Counted from the first letter of the stretch, positions 28,678-38,304 are shown. The stretch: DNA of 64,000 nt from Citrobacter sp. JGM124 (GCF_018257795.1 NZ_JAERJD010000002.1:1-64000), one strand, 5' to 3'. A program made the numbers and translations. The notes: generated by a model from the sequence alone, not told the origin.

Positions 28678-30831
28678 TCAGTGACCTGAAGAGATTTTAA
28701 TCCCTTCTTTCGGGACAGGTACGTAAGGTGTTTCTTTATCGGTAGGTTCTTTGCTATCGCGAGCCTTCAGATAGGTGCGGATACCGTAAAAGATAATGCT
28801 GTACACCACGAACAGGAAGAGAATACTCAAGCCTGCATTTGTATAGTTATTGACCACAATATGTTTCATGTTCGCCAACTGTGCAGGTGTGACATCCGCA
28901 CCCGCTGAGGCAATACGGTCGTTATACTTGCTGGCCATATAGAAGAAGCCTTCCATTTTTTCCTCACTGCTGAACAGTTTCAGAGCCAGGGCCCAAGTGG
29001 TACAGACCAGCAGCCAGACAGCAGGAACCAGGGTTACCCAAATATACTGGGCACGCTTCATTTTAACCAGTACGACTGTTGCCAGGATCAAGGCGACGGC
29101 TGCCAGCATCTGGTTCGAGATACCGAAGAGTGGCCACAGGCTTTTAACGCCGCCCAGCGGGTCAACCACCCCTTGATACAGCAGATATCCCCATAGGCCA
29201 ACACAACCAGCAGTACCGACGACCCCGGCAATCCAGGAGTCAGATTTTTTCAGGAATGGGACGAAGTTACCCAATAAGTCTTGCAGCATAAAGCGGCCTG
29301 AACGGGTACCGGCATCCAGTGCGGTCAGAATAAATAAGGCTTCAAACAGAATACCGAAGTGGTACCAGAAGCCCATGTCAGCCAGTGGCATGATCTGGTG
29401 GAAAACATGCGCAATACCCACAGCAAGCGTTGGGGCACCACCAGCACGGTTCAGCACGGAAGGTTCACCAATGTCTTTCGCCGTTTGCAGTATTTGCTCA
29501 GGAGAAATGACGAAGCCCCAGGAACTGACGGTGGCGGCCGCATGCGCCGTCACATCTTTTAACTGGGCGAGAATCATAGGAGCATTTTCGCCACCCAGCT
29601 CATGCAGGTTCGGCATAGTAATACCGAGACCCGCTGGCGGGGTATTCATAGCAAAATAGAGGCCGGGTTCAATGATAGACGCAGCCACTAATGCCATCAT
29701 GGCAACAAACGACTCCATCAGCATGGCGCCATAACCGATGAAGCGTGCATCGGTTTCACAAGCCAGCAGTTTAGGTGTTGTTCCGGACGCAATCAGGGCG
29801 TGGAAGCCTGATACCGCACCACAGGCGATGGTAATAAACAGGAACGGGAACAGGGCACCATTCCACAGTGGACCATTACCTCCCACATACTGAGTCAGGG
29901 CGGGCATTTTCAGTTCTGGGTTAAGGATAACGATACCGATAGCCAGACCGACAATAACACCGATTTTCAGGAAGGTGGCTAGGTAGTCACGCGGTGCCAG
30001 GATTAGCCATACTGGTAGCAGTGCAGAAACAAAAGCATAGCCAATAAGCGCAAAGGTGATAGTTGTATCTTTAAAGGTCAGAGCCGGGCCCCAGTACGGG
30101 TCATGTGCAATGACACCACCGAACCAGATAGCTGCCACCAATAGAATGATCCCGATAACCGAGACTTCACCTATTCTGCCAGGCCGCAGGTAGCGCATAT
30201 AGATCCCCATAAACAGGGCAATAGGCACGGTAGAACAGACAGTAAAGACACCCCATGGACTCTCTGCCAGCGCTTTAACCACGATCAATGCCAGCACGGC
30301 GAGAATAATAATCATGATCAGGAAGCAGCCAAAGAGGGCAATGGTACCAGGCACGGTGCCCATCTCTTCTTTAATGATTTCCCCAAGAGAAGCACCATTA
30401 CGACGAGAAGAGATAAACAGCACCATAAAGTCCTGGACGGCACCTGCCAGTACCACACCAGCAAGCAGCCAGAGAACCCCCGGCAGATAACCCATTTGCG
30501 CGGCAAGAACAGGCCCAACTAACGGCCCCGCACCCGCAATCGCGGCAAAGTGGTGGCCGAAGAGTACTTTACTGTTGGTAGGAACATAGTTTAAGCCATC
30601 GTTATTGATGACGGCGGGTGTTGCGCGTGTTGGGTCAAGTTTCATGACTTTTTGCGCAATATAGAGACTGTAGTAGCGGTAAGCAACAATATATACAGAG
30701 ACAGATGCCACGATAATCCACAGAGCACTGATGTGCTCGCCACGTCTCAGGGCTACAACGCCTAAACAGCAAGCCCCCAGAATGGCGATGATTATCCATG
30801 GTATATGTTTGAACAATGAATTTTTATTCAT
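28678..30831 (-). CDS. btsT: Pyruvate/H+ symporter BtsT (YjiY), CstA family
   Basis: Inner-membrane carbon-starvation (CstA) family transporter that takes up pyruvate with protons in E. coli. It has 717 residues (E. coli 716) and about 16-18 hydrophobic segments. The family blocks LFGHHFAAIAGAGPLVGPVLAAQMGYLPG, AVQDFMVLF, GTRSGRF and NQMLAAVALILATV are present. It is preceded by three BtsR-like repeats and a CRP site. It is transcribed towards the yjiX remnant and yjiA. With btsSR close by, sensor, regulator and target transporter form one compact locus. Confidence 0.97.
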   Translation of the reverse strand: MNKNSLFKHIPWIIIAILGACCLGVVALRRGEHISALWIIVASVSVYIVAYRYYSLYIAQKVMKLDPTRATPAVINNDGLNYVPTNSKVLFGHHFAAIAGAGPLVGPVLAAQMGYLPGVLWLLAGVVLAGAVQDFMVLFISSRRNGASLGEIIKEEMGTVPGTIALFGCFLIMIIILAVLALIVVKALAESPWGVFTVCSTVPIALFMGIYMRYLRPGRIGEVSVIGIILLVAAIWFGGVIAHDPYWGPALTFKDTTITFALIGYAFVSALLPVWLILAPRDYLATFLKIGVIVGLAIGIVILNPELKMPALTQYVGGNGPLWNGALFPFLFITIACGAVSGFHALIASGTTPKLLACETDARFIGYGAMLMESFVAMMALVAASIIEPGLYFAMNTPPAGLGITMPNLHELGGENAPMILAQLKDVTAHAAATVSSWGFVISPEQILQTAKDIGEPSVLNRAGGAPTLAVGIAHVFHQIMPLADMGFWYHFGILFEALFILTALDAGTRSGRFMLQDLLGNFVPFLKKSDSWIAGVVGTAGCVGLWGYLLYQGVVDPLGGVKSLWPLFGISNQMLAAVALILATVVLVKMKRAQYIWVTLVPAVWLLVCTTWALALKLFSSEEKMEGFFYMASKYNDRIASAGADVTPAQLANMKHIVVNNYTNAGLSILFLFVVYSIIFYGIRTYLKARDSKEPTDKETPYVPVPKEGIKISSGH

Positions 30832-30965
30832 AATCGACCTGGTTATTTTAATGTCTGATAAACCTCTCTGCTCTGATTTGCTGTATCAGTATTCCGCCAG
30901 AGAGGGCACCTATTTTCCCAGGCAACAGGGTGACAAAATTACACCTTAAGAAGGGGGAAAACTGA

Positions 30966-31013
30966 TAAGCGGTCACAGGGGAGAATAAGCGGTTATTTGA
31001 GGGGATGAGCGGT
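30966..31013 (-). promoter_or_regulatory. Three phased BtsR-like boxes upstream of btsT
   Basis: TAAGCGGT occurs at 30966-30973 and 30986-30993, and TGAGCGGT at 31006-31013. Read on the minus strand they are ACCGCTTA, ACCGCTTA and ACCGCTCA, each 20 bases apart (12-base spacers). The BtsR motif known from E. coli is a direct repeat of ACC(G/A)CT(C/T)A with a 13-base spacer. Here there are three units, each shifted by one base from that spacing. Confidence 0.8.
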
Positions 31014-31037
31014 CAGTATCAGGAACGACGGCAACGA

Positions 31038-31059
31038 AATTTGTGATTGATATCACGCC
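31038..31059 (-). promoter_or_regulatory. CRP site upstream of btsT
   Basis: TGTGA-TTGATA-TCACG is an almost perfect CRP half-site pair with 6-base spacing, upstream of the BtsR-like boxes. In E. coli btsT expression depends on cAMP-CRP. Confidence 0.85.
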
Positions 31060-31251
31060 TGTGGGCAGCGATAAGCTTTGAATAGAAACAAATATTCAGA
31101 AAAAAATGGAAGAATTAGCGGTTTTATTGATCTGACATCGCTTTTGCATATCGACCAGAAACAATTTAAGTACCGAGAATGGCATGGCGTGCGAGGGGGA
31201 AAACAGAGAGTCGGCCAGAGACCGGGCACCTATTCTGGGCCCGGGCGGGCG

Positions 31252-32058
31252 TTACTGACTTAATGCGGCTAATTTGTCCCGAAATCCGGTGACAGAGATA
31301 GCACGATTGTCTGCACGATAACGATCTTTAGCCGCAGGGGCGGAGCTTTGCACCGCAATAATTCGCCAGCCTTCCGGGGTTTTTAACATGAGCGGTGACC
31401 CGCTGTCGCCGGGTAATGTATGGCACTGGTGCGAAAGAACTGATGTTTGCGCCCAGCCGGTAATCAGGCAGCGGTTATGGGCATAGAGGTCATCCAAATG
31501 ATCCTCTGGATAGCCAGCTTGTGTGACTCTTCGCTCTTCCGCTTTCAACGCATCATTGAGTGCCTGTTTATTTCCCTCAAAGAGTGGCAGCGGAGTAATC
31601 CCCTGAGGGGCATTGCGCAGGATAATCAAGCCGAAGTCATAGGGTGCGGCATGGGAAGGAACTATCCAGCCATCGCCATTGGGTTTTAGCCGTTGCGAAA
31701 GGCTTTTTTCCACACGCCCTTCAATACGGCGAATTTCATAACGCCATTGGCCGTGATTAGTGATAAATCGCAGTGCGACAGGGGGGTCAAATTTACCGTC
31801 GGGTGCCTGAAGTAAGCAATGCCCGGCAGTCAGGGCAAGCTGGGGCGCGATAAGGGTAGCGGTGCATAAGTTACCACTGGCAGTTTCCAGTTGTCCAATG
31901 GCATCCCAGGGAGCCTCAGCTGTCTGGGTAATATGAGTACGATTATCTTCGCCGAAGAACAGTGTTTTCTTATCTTCAGTGCTGTTTGCCGCATAGGCCA
32001 GACTGAGGTGAGGTAACAGGCAGAGGGTGCTCCAAAAATAGACAATACTATTGCGCAT
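31252..32058 (-). CDS. ydgD: YdgD family trypsin-like serine protease
   Basis: Exported trypsin-like (S1/V8-type) protease of unknown substrate. A signal peptide is present at about 1-25 ([16 protein letters not shown]). The catalytic triad is visible: His in [10 protein letters not shown], Asp in [10 protein letters not shown] and Ser in [10 protein letters not shown]. Cysteines near the His and Ser blocks could form disulphides. The length is 268 residues from the ATG at 32058 (E. coli 273). A TTG six codons upstream is less likely. It lies downstream of ydgU and asr, the E. coli order. Confidence 0.92.
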   Translation of the reverse strand: MRNSIVYFWSTLCLLPHLSLAYAANSTEDKKTLFFGEDNRTHITQTAEAPWDAIGQLETASGNLCTATLIAPQLALTAGHCLLQAPDGKFDPPVALRFITNHGQWRYEIRRIEGRVEKSLSQRLKPNGDGWIVPSHAAPYDFGLIILRNAPQGITPLPLFEGNKQALNDALKAEERRVTQAGYPEDHLDDLYAHNRCLITGWAQTSVLSHQCHTLPGDSGSPLMLKTPEGWRIIAVQSSAPAAKDRYRADNRAISVTGFRDKLAALSQ

Positions 32059-32142
32059 AACATCTCTAAAGGACAACGGTTTTTAACTAGTCTAGCGGTT
32101 AAATTGAAAGCCACCAAAAACTAAACCTGACAACAGGCCAGA

Positions 32143-32226
32143 CTAATGTAGCCAGAAACTAAACGTAATCAGACCACACACAATGACCAGGGCCAAAATA
32201 AATTCGAAACGATAACGTCGAAACAT
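32143..32226 (-). CDS. ydgU: Small membrane protein YdgU (27 aa)
   Basis: A 27-residue protein starting MFRRYRFEFILALVIVC, with a basic N-terminus and one hydrophobic helix. It lies between asr and ydgD, exactly where E. coli has the 27-residue YdgU. The start ATG has TTTGGAGG 6 bases upstream, a strong ribosome-binding site. Its role is unknown; E. coli ydgU is transcribed with asr. Confidence 0.85.
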   Translation of the reverse strand: MFRRYRFEFILALVIVCGLITFSFWLH

Positions 32227-32397
32227 GAATTGGCCTCCAAAGGAGTATCCCACACGACGGGGCATGATAACCTGAACTCGCCCTGGACGATATAGATGTC
32301 GCCCAATATAAAAGCAGACAAATCAATTTATTGATCGTCCGTGAGTTAGCAAGAAAAGAGGCAACACGCAGTGTGTTTCTCTTTTTTCAGTAACTAA

Positions 32398-32420
32398 CAC
32401 CCGACAGAGCCGGGTGCTTT
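32398..32420. terminator. Hairpin downstream of asr
   Basis: CACCCG / CGGGTG closes on ACAGAGC, with TTTTAT on its right side. It lies between asr and ydgU and may attenuate read-through. A second, weaker A/T-flanked hairpin occurs at about 32355-32387. Confidence 0.45.
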
Positions 32421-32457
32421 TATATTCATTCAGTATGCCCGTTATCAGGCAATGGTC

Positions 32458-32877
32458 TTATGCAGCAGGTTGTGCTGATGCTTTAGCTGGGGCTTTTTTA
32501 TGGTGTTTTTTAGCGGCCTGTGCTTTCTGAGCAGCGGCTGGTTTAGCATGTTTTTTAGCTGCCTGAGCTTTTTGAGCGGCTTCTGGTTTAGCGTCTTTTT
32601 TGTGTTTTTTAGCAGCCTGTGCTTTCTGTGCTACTTCTGGTTTAGCTTCTTTTTTATGTTTTTTAGCGGCTTGAGCTTTCTGCTCCGCAGCAGGTTTGGC
32701 TTCTTTCTTGTGCTTGGCTGCCTGGGCTTTTTGTGCAGCGTGTGCATGATGATGTTTTACATGATGAGCGGTTGTGGTGGTGCTGGTTGCGCCAGTCGTT
32801 GCTGTAGTATCAGCAGCAAAAGCAGCAGAAGACAGACCCATAGCAGCGGCAACAACCAGAGCTAATACTTTTTTCAT
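32458..32877 (-). CDS. asr: Acid shock protein Asr, with an expanded repeat
   Basis: Periplasmic acid-shock protein, very basic. The signal peptide [21 protein letters not shown] is the same as in E. coli. The mature part is made of near-identical units beginning [11 protein letters not shown] and separated by EAKPxxA, present about five times. The total is 139 residues against 102 in E. coli, so the repeat has expanded. The frame is open further upstream, but the ATG at 32877 gives the canonical signal peptide and has GAGGGTATCG upstream. An RstA-type box lies at 32983-32996. It lies upstream of ydgU and ydgD. Confidence 0.95.
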   Translation of the reverse strand: MKKVLALVVAAAMGLSSAAFAADTTATTGATSTTTTAHHVKHHHAHAAQKAQAAKHKKEAKPAAEQKAQAAKKHKKEAKPEVAQKAQAAKKHKKDAKPEAAQKAQAAKKHAKPAAAQKAQAAKKHHKKAPAKASAQPAA

Positions 32878-32982
32878 CTCGATACCCTCGATATTTGTTT
32901 GTGTGTCAACCCCACTGCGGGGCCGTTGAATGGAACTATAGGCTTGTGGGATAGAAGCGTCAGTGAGTGATTGGTATCGGTA

Positions 32983-32996
32983 TGTAACGGAATGTA
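32983..32996 (-). promoter_or_regulatory. RstA box of the asr promoter
   Basis: On the minus strand TACATTCCGTTACA matches the RstA consensus TACATNTNGTTACA at 13 of 14 positions. It lies about 105 bases upstream of the asr start, and a TATAGT -10-like element follows at about 32936. E. coli asr is activated by the RstB/RstA system in acid. Confidence 0.75.
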
Positions 32997-33029
32997 CAGT
33001 GTCGGGTAAACGTCCCGACACTGGTTATA

Positions 33030-34514
33030 TCAGAGATAGCGTGATTCTAAATGTTTTCGGAAATACAGTGGGTTAAGGTCTTCCCCGGTGGCATTGGATA
33101 TCAGCTGGGAGGTGCTGAAACGGCTGCCATGCTGCCAGATATTTTGCTTAAGCCAGGTAAATAACGGTTCTAAATCCCCTTCGGCAATTTGAGTGTCAAG
33201 TTCTGGTAAAGCGCGACGGGCTGCCGCAAAGAGTTGTGCTGCATACATGGCGCCCAGGGTATAGGATGGAAAGTATCCAAATGAGCCATCAGTCCAGTGA
33301 ATGTCCTGCATGCAACCGTTACGGTAATCACCCGCCGTGGACAGTCCAAGCCATTCTTGCATTTTTTCGTCCCACAGGGCTGGAATATCGTCGACGTCAA
33401 TATCACCAGATATCAGTGCTCGTTCAATTTCATAACGTAGTACCACGTGGGCGGGATAGCTGATTTCATCAGCATCAACACGAATGAGTCCCCGTTCAAC
33501 CCGCTGACTGAGCTTAACCAGGTTGCTTAACTCAAAGGCAGGCTGCTGGCCAAAGTGGCTGATAATTTTTGGTAATAGCAACTGCTGAAAAGCGGCGCTC
33601 CGGCCTAATTGCATTTCAAAAAACAGGCTCTGGGATTCATGAATGGCCATCGAGCGTGCCAGGGCAACAGGCTGACCCAGCCAGGGCCGAGGCAAGTTTT
33701 GTTCATAACGGGCATGCCCGGTCTCATGAATAACCCCGAACAGGGCGGTAAAAAGTTCGTCTTGATTATAACGAGTGGTAATACGAACATCTTCTGGAAC
33801 CCCGCCACAGAATGGATGAGCACTGACATCCAGGCGTCCACCAGCAAAATCAAAACCCAGGACACCCATCACATCGAGGCCTAACTGCCGTTGTTTTTCT
33901 GTCGCGAAGGGGCCTTCTGGAATGATAACCGTCTCTGCTGCTTGTTTATCGATAACCCTTTGCAGTAAGCCTGGCAACCAGTCGCGGAGTGAGCCAAACA
34001 ACCCGTCCAGCTTGTTACTGGTGATACCAGGTTCATATTTGTCGAGCAGGGCATCATAAGGAGAAAGGCCCTGGGCTTGGGATCTGAATTGAGCCTCTTC
34101 GCGGCTGACACGAACCACCTCTTTGAGATTAGTGGAAAAACCCTGCCAGTCATTAGCGGGACGCTGGGTCCGCCAGCCATGTTCACAACGTGATCCCACC
34201 AGGGACTGTTCTTCTACCAGGCTGTCGGGTAACAATATGGCGTTTTGATACTGGCGGTTGATCTCTTCGAGATTAGCACGCTCAACATCATCGAGGTTTT
34301 CCTGTGCAGCGGCATCAATCAGACGGGCCATTTTTTTGTCACTAAGAATCTGGTGCCGCAAGACGCTCAGTTCAGCCAGCGCCTCCCCTCTGGCCTGACT
34401 GCCGTTAGCCGGCATCATGGTGGACATGTCCCAGCTGGCTATGGCATTGAGGTGATCAAAACGCGACAGGCGTAAAAAGATACGGCTTAATTCGTTGTAA
34501 TGTTGCTTTTGCAT
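33030..34514 (-). CDS. M32-family carboxypeptidase (Taq carboxypeptidase type)
   Basis: Cytoplasmic metallocarboxypeptidase that removes C-terminal residues. The 495 residues are helical, with the zinc motif HETGH at 263-267, followed by the family's HESQSLFFE block near 300 and the IRVDADEISYPAHVVLRYEIER block near 340-360. It has the length of Thermus Taq carboxypeptidase. Start choice: the ATG at 34514 has GAGG 6 bases upstream, and the earlier start at 34544 has none. E. coli has no gene here; asr and ynfM are adjacent there. So this is an inserted gene between two syntenic neighbours. Confidence 0.93.
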   Translation of the reverse strand: MQKQHYNELSRIFLRLSRFDHLNAIASWDMSTMMPANGSQARGEALAELSVLRHQILSDKKMARLIDAAAQENLDDVERANLEEINRQYQNAILLPDSLVEEQSLVGSRCEHGWRTQRPANDWQGFSTNLKEVVRVSREEAQFRSQAQGLSPYDALLDKYEPGITSNKLDGLFGSLRDWLPGLLQRVIDKQAAETVIIPEGPFATEKQRQLGLDVMGVLGFDFAGGRLDVSAHPFCGGVPEDVRITTRYNQDELFTALFGVIHETGHARYEQNLPRPWLGQPVALARSMAIHESQSLFFEMQLGRSAAFQQLLLPKIISHFGQQPAFELSNLVKLSQRVERGLIRVDADEISYPAHVVLRYEIERALISGDIDVDDIPALWDEKMQEWLGLSTAGDYRNGCMQDIHWTDGSFGYFPSYTLGAMYAAQLFAAARRALPELDTQIAEGDLEPLFTWLKQNIWQHGSRFSTSQLISNATGEDLNPLYFRKHLESRYL

Positions 34515-34586
34515 ATAGCCTCGTAGACAGATGTTTATTCGCACGAAAATAACATTAAGTCGCCCTGAAAACGAGGCTCCGCACCA

Positions 34587-35837
34587 TTAATGTGTCCGTT
34601 GATGCAGGCGGATACCAATACCGACAGCGGCACACAATAACAGGCCAATAAAGCCAGCAACGCCTGCCCATCCGTATTTATGCCAGAAAACGCCCCCTAA
34701 AGTACCAGCGACACTGGAACCTAAATAATAACAGAACAAATAGAGTGAAGAGGCCTGGCCTTTGGCTCGTCTGGCCCGGGTGCCAATCCAGCTACTGGCG
34801 ACGGAGTGCGCAGCAAAGAATCCCCCGGCAAACAGGAGCATACCGATAAATATCAGCACCAGTGTGGAAAACACGGTGAGTGCAAGGCCTAAGCCCATAA
34901 TGCATATTGAGGAGATAAGAACCGGGCCGCGCCCAAACTTTTCGGTCATGGTTCCGGCTTTCGGGGAGCTCCATACTCCGGTCAAGTAGACCAGCGATAA
35001 CAAACCGACAACGGCCTGGCTTAACATCCATGGCCCAGCCATCAGGCGATAACCAATATAGTTAAACAGCGTCACAAAGGCTCCCATCAGTAAGAAACCT
35101 TCAATAAACAGCAAAGGCAAACCGCTATCCCGCAGGTGAAGATGAATATTGATCAGCAATGATTTAGGACGTAAACGCAGCGGGCGGAAATGACGTGACT
35201 CAGGAAGTATCCGCCAGAACATTAACGCTGATGCCAGGGCAAAACAACCAATCACTGCGACAGCGATACGCCAGTTAAAAAAGTCACTAAAGATCCCGCT
35301 TAATAACCGGCCGCTCATTCCCCCAATCGAGTTACCACTGATATATAACCCCATAGAGAACGCAAGCACACTGGGGTGCATCTCCTCACTGAGATAGGTC
35401 ATCCCCACGGCGGCAACACCGCTGAGGGACAACCCTGTCAGGGCTCGCATCACCAGAATACCGTGCCAGCTCGTCATCAGTGTTGATAACAGCGTACAGC
35501 AGGAAGCTAACAACAGTGCGGTAACCATCACTTTTTTACGGCCGATAGAGTCCGATAGTGGGCCGGTAAAGAGTAAACCTAATGCCAGCATCCCGGTTGC
35601 TATCGAGAGTGACAGGCTACTACCCGCCGGGCTGATATGAAACTCATCAGACAATAACGGCAAAATAGGCTGGATACAGTAAAGTAGGGCGAACGTCGCC
35701 AGACCCGCAGAAAACAAGGCGAGAGTGACGCGCATAAATGAAGGTGTACCACGTTTAATGAAATTGGAGGTTAGGGGGGAGTTATCAACATCAATCTTCT
35801 CTCCAGCCACGAGATTGACGTCAGAAGTCGCGCTCAC
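34587..35837 (-). CDS. ynfM: MFS transporter YnfM (arabinose/drug-type exporter)
   Basis: Inner-membrane major facilitator with 12 helices and 416 residues, close to E. coli YnfM (417). The MFS motif reads GPLSDSIGRKKVM between helices 2 and 3. The blocks LSEEMHPSVLAFSMGLYISGNSIGGMSGRLLSGIF and GQASSLYLFCYYLGSSVAGTLGGVFWHKYGW are nearly as in E. coli (each quoted only to locate it). The start codon is GTG with AAGGA 7 bases upstream. It is divergent from ynfL, whose product probably regulates it. The substrate is not established. Confidence 0.95.
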   Translation of the reverse strand: MSATSDVNLVAGEKIDVDNSPLTSNFIKRGTPSFMRVTLALFSAGLATFALLYCIQPILPLLSDEFHISPAGSSLSLSIATGMLALGLLFTGPLSDSIGRKKVMVTALLLASCCTLLSTLMTSWHGILVMRALTGLSLSGVAAVGMTYLSEEMHPSVLAFSMGLYISGNSIGGMSGRLLSGIFSDFFNWRIAVAVIGCFALASALMFWRILPESRHFRPLRLRPKSLLINIHLHLRDSGLPLLFIEGFLLMGAFVTLFNYIGYRLMAGPWMLSQAVVGLLSLVYLTGVWSSPKAGTMTEKFGRGPVLISSICIMGLGLALTVFSTLVLIFIGMLLFAGGFFAAHSVASSWIGTRARRAKGQASSLYLFCYYLGSSVAGTLGGVFWHKYGWAGVAGFIGLLLCAAVGIGIRLHQRTH

Positions 35838-35937
35838 AATAGATCCTTAGAACAATATAGCTATCAATGATCTAAGGGTAGAAAATCGTAAATGTTCTGT
35901 CTAATATATTAATAATCTTAAATGATACTTTAAAAAT

Positions 35938-36849
35938 ATGAATATAGAGTTACGCCACCTGAGATACTTCGTTGCCGTTGCAGAAGAGCTGCATTTTGGC
36001 CATGCCGCAGAACGTTTGCGTATTTCTCAACCACCGTTGAGCCACCAGATTCAAATGCTGGAGACGCAAATTGGTGCTCGCTTGCTGGCAAGGACTAACC
36101 GCAGTGTGGCGTTGACTCCCGCCGGGCAACAGTTTCTTGTGGATGCCAGACAGATCTTAAGTCTTGTGGATGATGCGGCATCCCGTGCGGCCCGGCTACA
36201 TCAAGGGCGAAGTGGTGAGCTCAAAATTGGTTTCACCTCTTCGGCTCCTTTTATCAAGACGGTTTCTGAAAGCTTATCCACCTTTCGTCGTCTCTACCCT
36301 GATGTGAAAATTCTCATGCGGGAAATGAACACCCGGGAGCAGATAACTCCCTTGAGTGAGGGAGAACTGGAGCTGGGCTTAATGCGCAATACTAAATTGC
36401 CTGACAACCTGGAATGGCGACAAATTCTACGTGAGCCTCTGCGTGCCCTGGTACATCGCCTGCATCCACTGGCGGGATGCACATCAATCTCCCTGACTCA
36501 GTTGTCCCGGGAACCGTTTGTTTTTTTTGATTCACGCGTTGGCACCGGGCTGTATGAGGATATCCTTGGATTATTACAGCGCCATAATATTAGTCCTTAC
36601 ATTACACAAGAGGTGGGAGAAGCGATGACGATCATCAGCCTGGTCTCTGCCGGGCTCGGTGTTTCTATTCTGCCAGCCTCTTTTCAACGTGTACGCTTAA
36701 GTGATGTGGTCTGGTTACCCATTGAAGAGCCTGATGCGCGTTCGGAATTATGGTTAGTGTGGGCCAGGCATCGAGAGCTGTCACAGCAGGCAATAAAAAT
36801 AATTGACTTGTTAAGCGAATCATCAGTTTGCTTGCAAAGTACTGATTAA
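35938..36849 (+). CDS. ynfL: LysR-family regulator YnfL
   Basis: LysR regulator of 303 residues (E. coli 297). The N-terminal winged helix reads MNIELRHLRYFVAVAEELHF then GHAAERLRISQPPLS. The effector domain runs from about 90 and has the GEAMTIISLVSAGLGVSILP motif typical of the CatR/BenM-like subgroup. It is divergent from ynfM across 100 bases and upstream of mlc, as in E. coli. The inducer is unknown. Confidence 0.94.
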   Translation: MNIELRHLRYFVAVAEELHFGHAAERLRISQPPLSHQIQMLETQIGARLLARTNRSVALTPAGQQFLVDARQILSLVDDAASRAARLHQGRSGELKIGFTSSAPFIKTVSESLSTFRRLYPDVKILMREMNTREQITPLSEGELELGLMRNTKLPDNLEWRQILREPLRALVHRLHPLAGCTSISLTQLSREPFVFFDSRVGTGLYEDILGLLQRHNISPYITQEVGEAMTIISLVSAGLGVSILPASFQRVRLSDVVWLPIEEPDARSELWLVWARHRELSQQAIKIIDLLSESSVCLQSTD

Positions 36850-36965
36850 ACGCAGACTATGTGCAACACGTCACAATGTGGTGTAAATATTTGGCGATAT
36901 GCGATGACAAGTGTTTCACCATAGTTAGAATTTATTTTACTGGGTGAAAATAAAGGGAGTATTAC

Positions 36966-38183
36966 GTGGTTTTTGCTAGTCAGCCGGCCCATATCGATCA
37001 GATTAAACAGATGAATGCGGGTGCCGTTTATCGCCTGATAGACACACATGGTCCGGTATCGCGTATTGACCTCTCACGCCTGGCACAGCTGGCTCCCGCC
37101 AGTATCACTAAAATTGTTCGCGAAATGGTCGAAGCCCATTTAGTTCTGGAAACTGAAATACAAGATCCCGGGGGGCGAGGGCGGCCCGCGGTGGGGTTAA
37201 TACTTGAGACAGATGCCTGGCACTTCCTCTCTCTACGTATTACCCGGGGAGAACTGTGGCTGGCATTGCGCGATTTAAATGGTTGTGAAGTCGTTGAAGA
37301 GTGTGTTGAGCTGGAATTAGTCAGTGTTCAGCCATTACTCACACGCATTGTGGAGCATGTTGATCAGTTCTTTATGCGCCATCAGCAGAAACTTGAACGT
37401 CTGACGTCCATCGCTATCACCTTACCGGGGATCATCGACACGGTGCGTGGGGTCGTCCATCGGATGCCGTTTTATGATGTGACCGATATGCCGTTGGGTG
37501 AGGAACTCTCGACACGTATTGGTGTGCCTGTCTTTATTCAGCATGACATCAGTGCCTGGACAATGGCTGAAAGCCTGTTTGGTGCTTCCCGGGGGATCAG
37601 TGACGTCATTCAGGTTGTTATCGATCAGCATGTTGGTGCGGGCGTGATCACCGGCGGGCGTTTACTCCATGCGGGAAGCAGTACTCTGGTGGAGATTGGG
37701 CATATCCAGGTGGATCCCTATGGCAAGATATGTTATTGCGGCAACCATGGCTGTCTGGAAACAATAGCGAGCATGGAAAGCGTGCTGGACCTGGCTCACC
37801 AGCGTATGAAGCAGTCCATGGGATCGTTGCTTCACAGCAGGCCATTAACCATAGAATCGTTATGTGATGCCGCCTTACGGGGGGATCTACTGGCAAAAGA
37901 TCTCATTGTTGGGGTTGGAAAAAATGTTGGCCGTATTCTGGCTATTATGGTTAACCTGTTTAACCCACAAAAAATCCTGATTGGTTCACCACTGAATCGG
38001 GCTTCTGCCATTTTGCATGCCACCATCCGTGATTGTTTGCACCAGCAGTCACTACCAATTTATAGCAACCATATCTCAGTAGACAGCACCCAGCTTAGTC
38101 ATCAAGGCACCGGTGTCGGAACCGCGCTAATCAAGGATGCGATGTATGATGGTTCACTACTGGTGCGCCTGTTACAGGGATAA
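36966..38183 (+). CDS. mlc: Sugar-responsive ROK repressor Mlc
   Basis: Repressor of the ptsG, ptsHI, manXYZ and malT genes in E. coli. It is released when dephosphorylated PtsG captures it at the membrane. It has 405 residues (E. coli 406). The helix-turn-helix reads NAGAVYRLIDTHGPVSRIDLSRLAQL, then the ROK sugar-kinase-like domain has the zinc site CYCGNHGCLET. The start is GTG, as in E. coli, with AAGGGAG 8 bases upstream. It is followed by the bioD-like gene, the E. coli order. Confidence 0.96.
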   Translation: MVFASQPAHIDQIKQMNAGAVYRLIDTHGPVSRIDLSRLAQLAPASITKIVREMVEAHLVLETEIQDPGGRGRPAVGLILETDAWHFLSLRITRGELWLALRDLNGCEVVEECVELELVSVQPLLTRIVEHVDQFFMRHQQKLERLTSIAITLPGIIDTVRGVVHRMPFYDVTDMPLGEELSTRIGVPVFIQHDISAWTMAESLFGASRGISDVIQVVIDQHVGAGVITGGRLLHAGSSTLVEIGHIQVDPYGKICYCGNHGCLETIASMESVLDLAHQRMKQSMGSLLHSRPLTIESLCDAALRGDLLAKDLIVGVGKNVGRILAIMVNLFNPQKILIGSPLNRASAILHATIRDCLHQQSLPIYSNHISVDSTQLSHQGTGVGTALIKDAMYDGSLLVRLLQG

Positions 38184-38304
38184 TTCATATCTTGAACTAA
38201 AATATTGCGTTATCTCAAACCAGCCTGGTGACCTTTCTTTTAGACTTCCCGAGTCAACCTATTTTTTCATAGTCGCTTACGCCATTAGCGTCGGGAGCAA
38301 CACC

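Larger units (their letters stand above)
30832..31251. other. btsT control region and gap to ydgD
   Basis: No gene is supported. The left half holds the btsT leader, the three BtsR-like boxes and the CRP site. The right half (31080-31250) has only a short open frame with no ribosome-binding site. Confidence 0.6.

Noticed and set aside
31078..31263. 61-aa frame on the plus strand before ydgD
   Set aside because: No ribosome-binding site, no family, low-complexity basic composition.
32458..32877. Possible CRISPR-like or tandem DNA repeat array
   Set aside because: The repetition is the coding repeat of Asr; unit lengths vary and there are no unique spacers.
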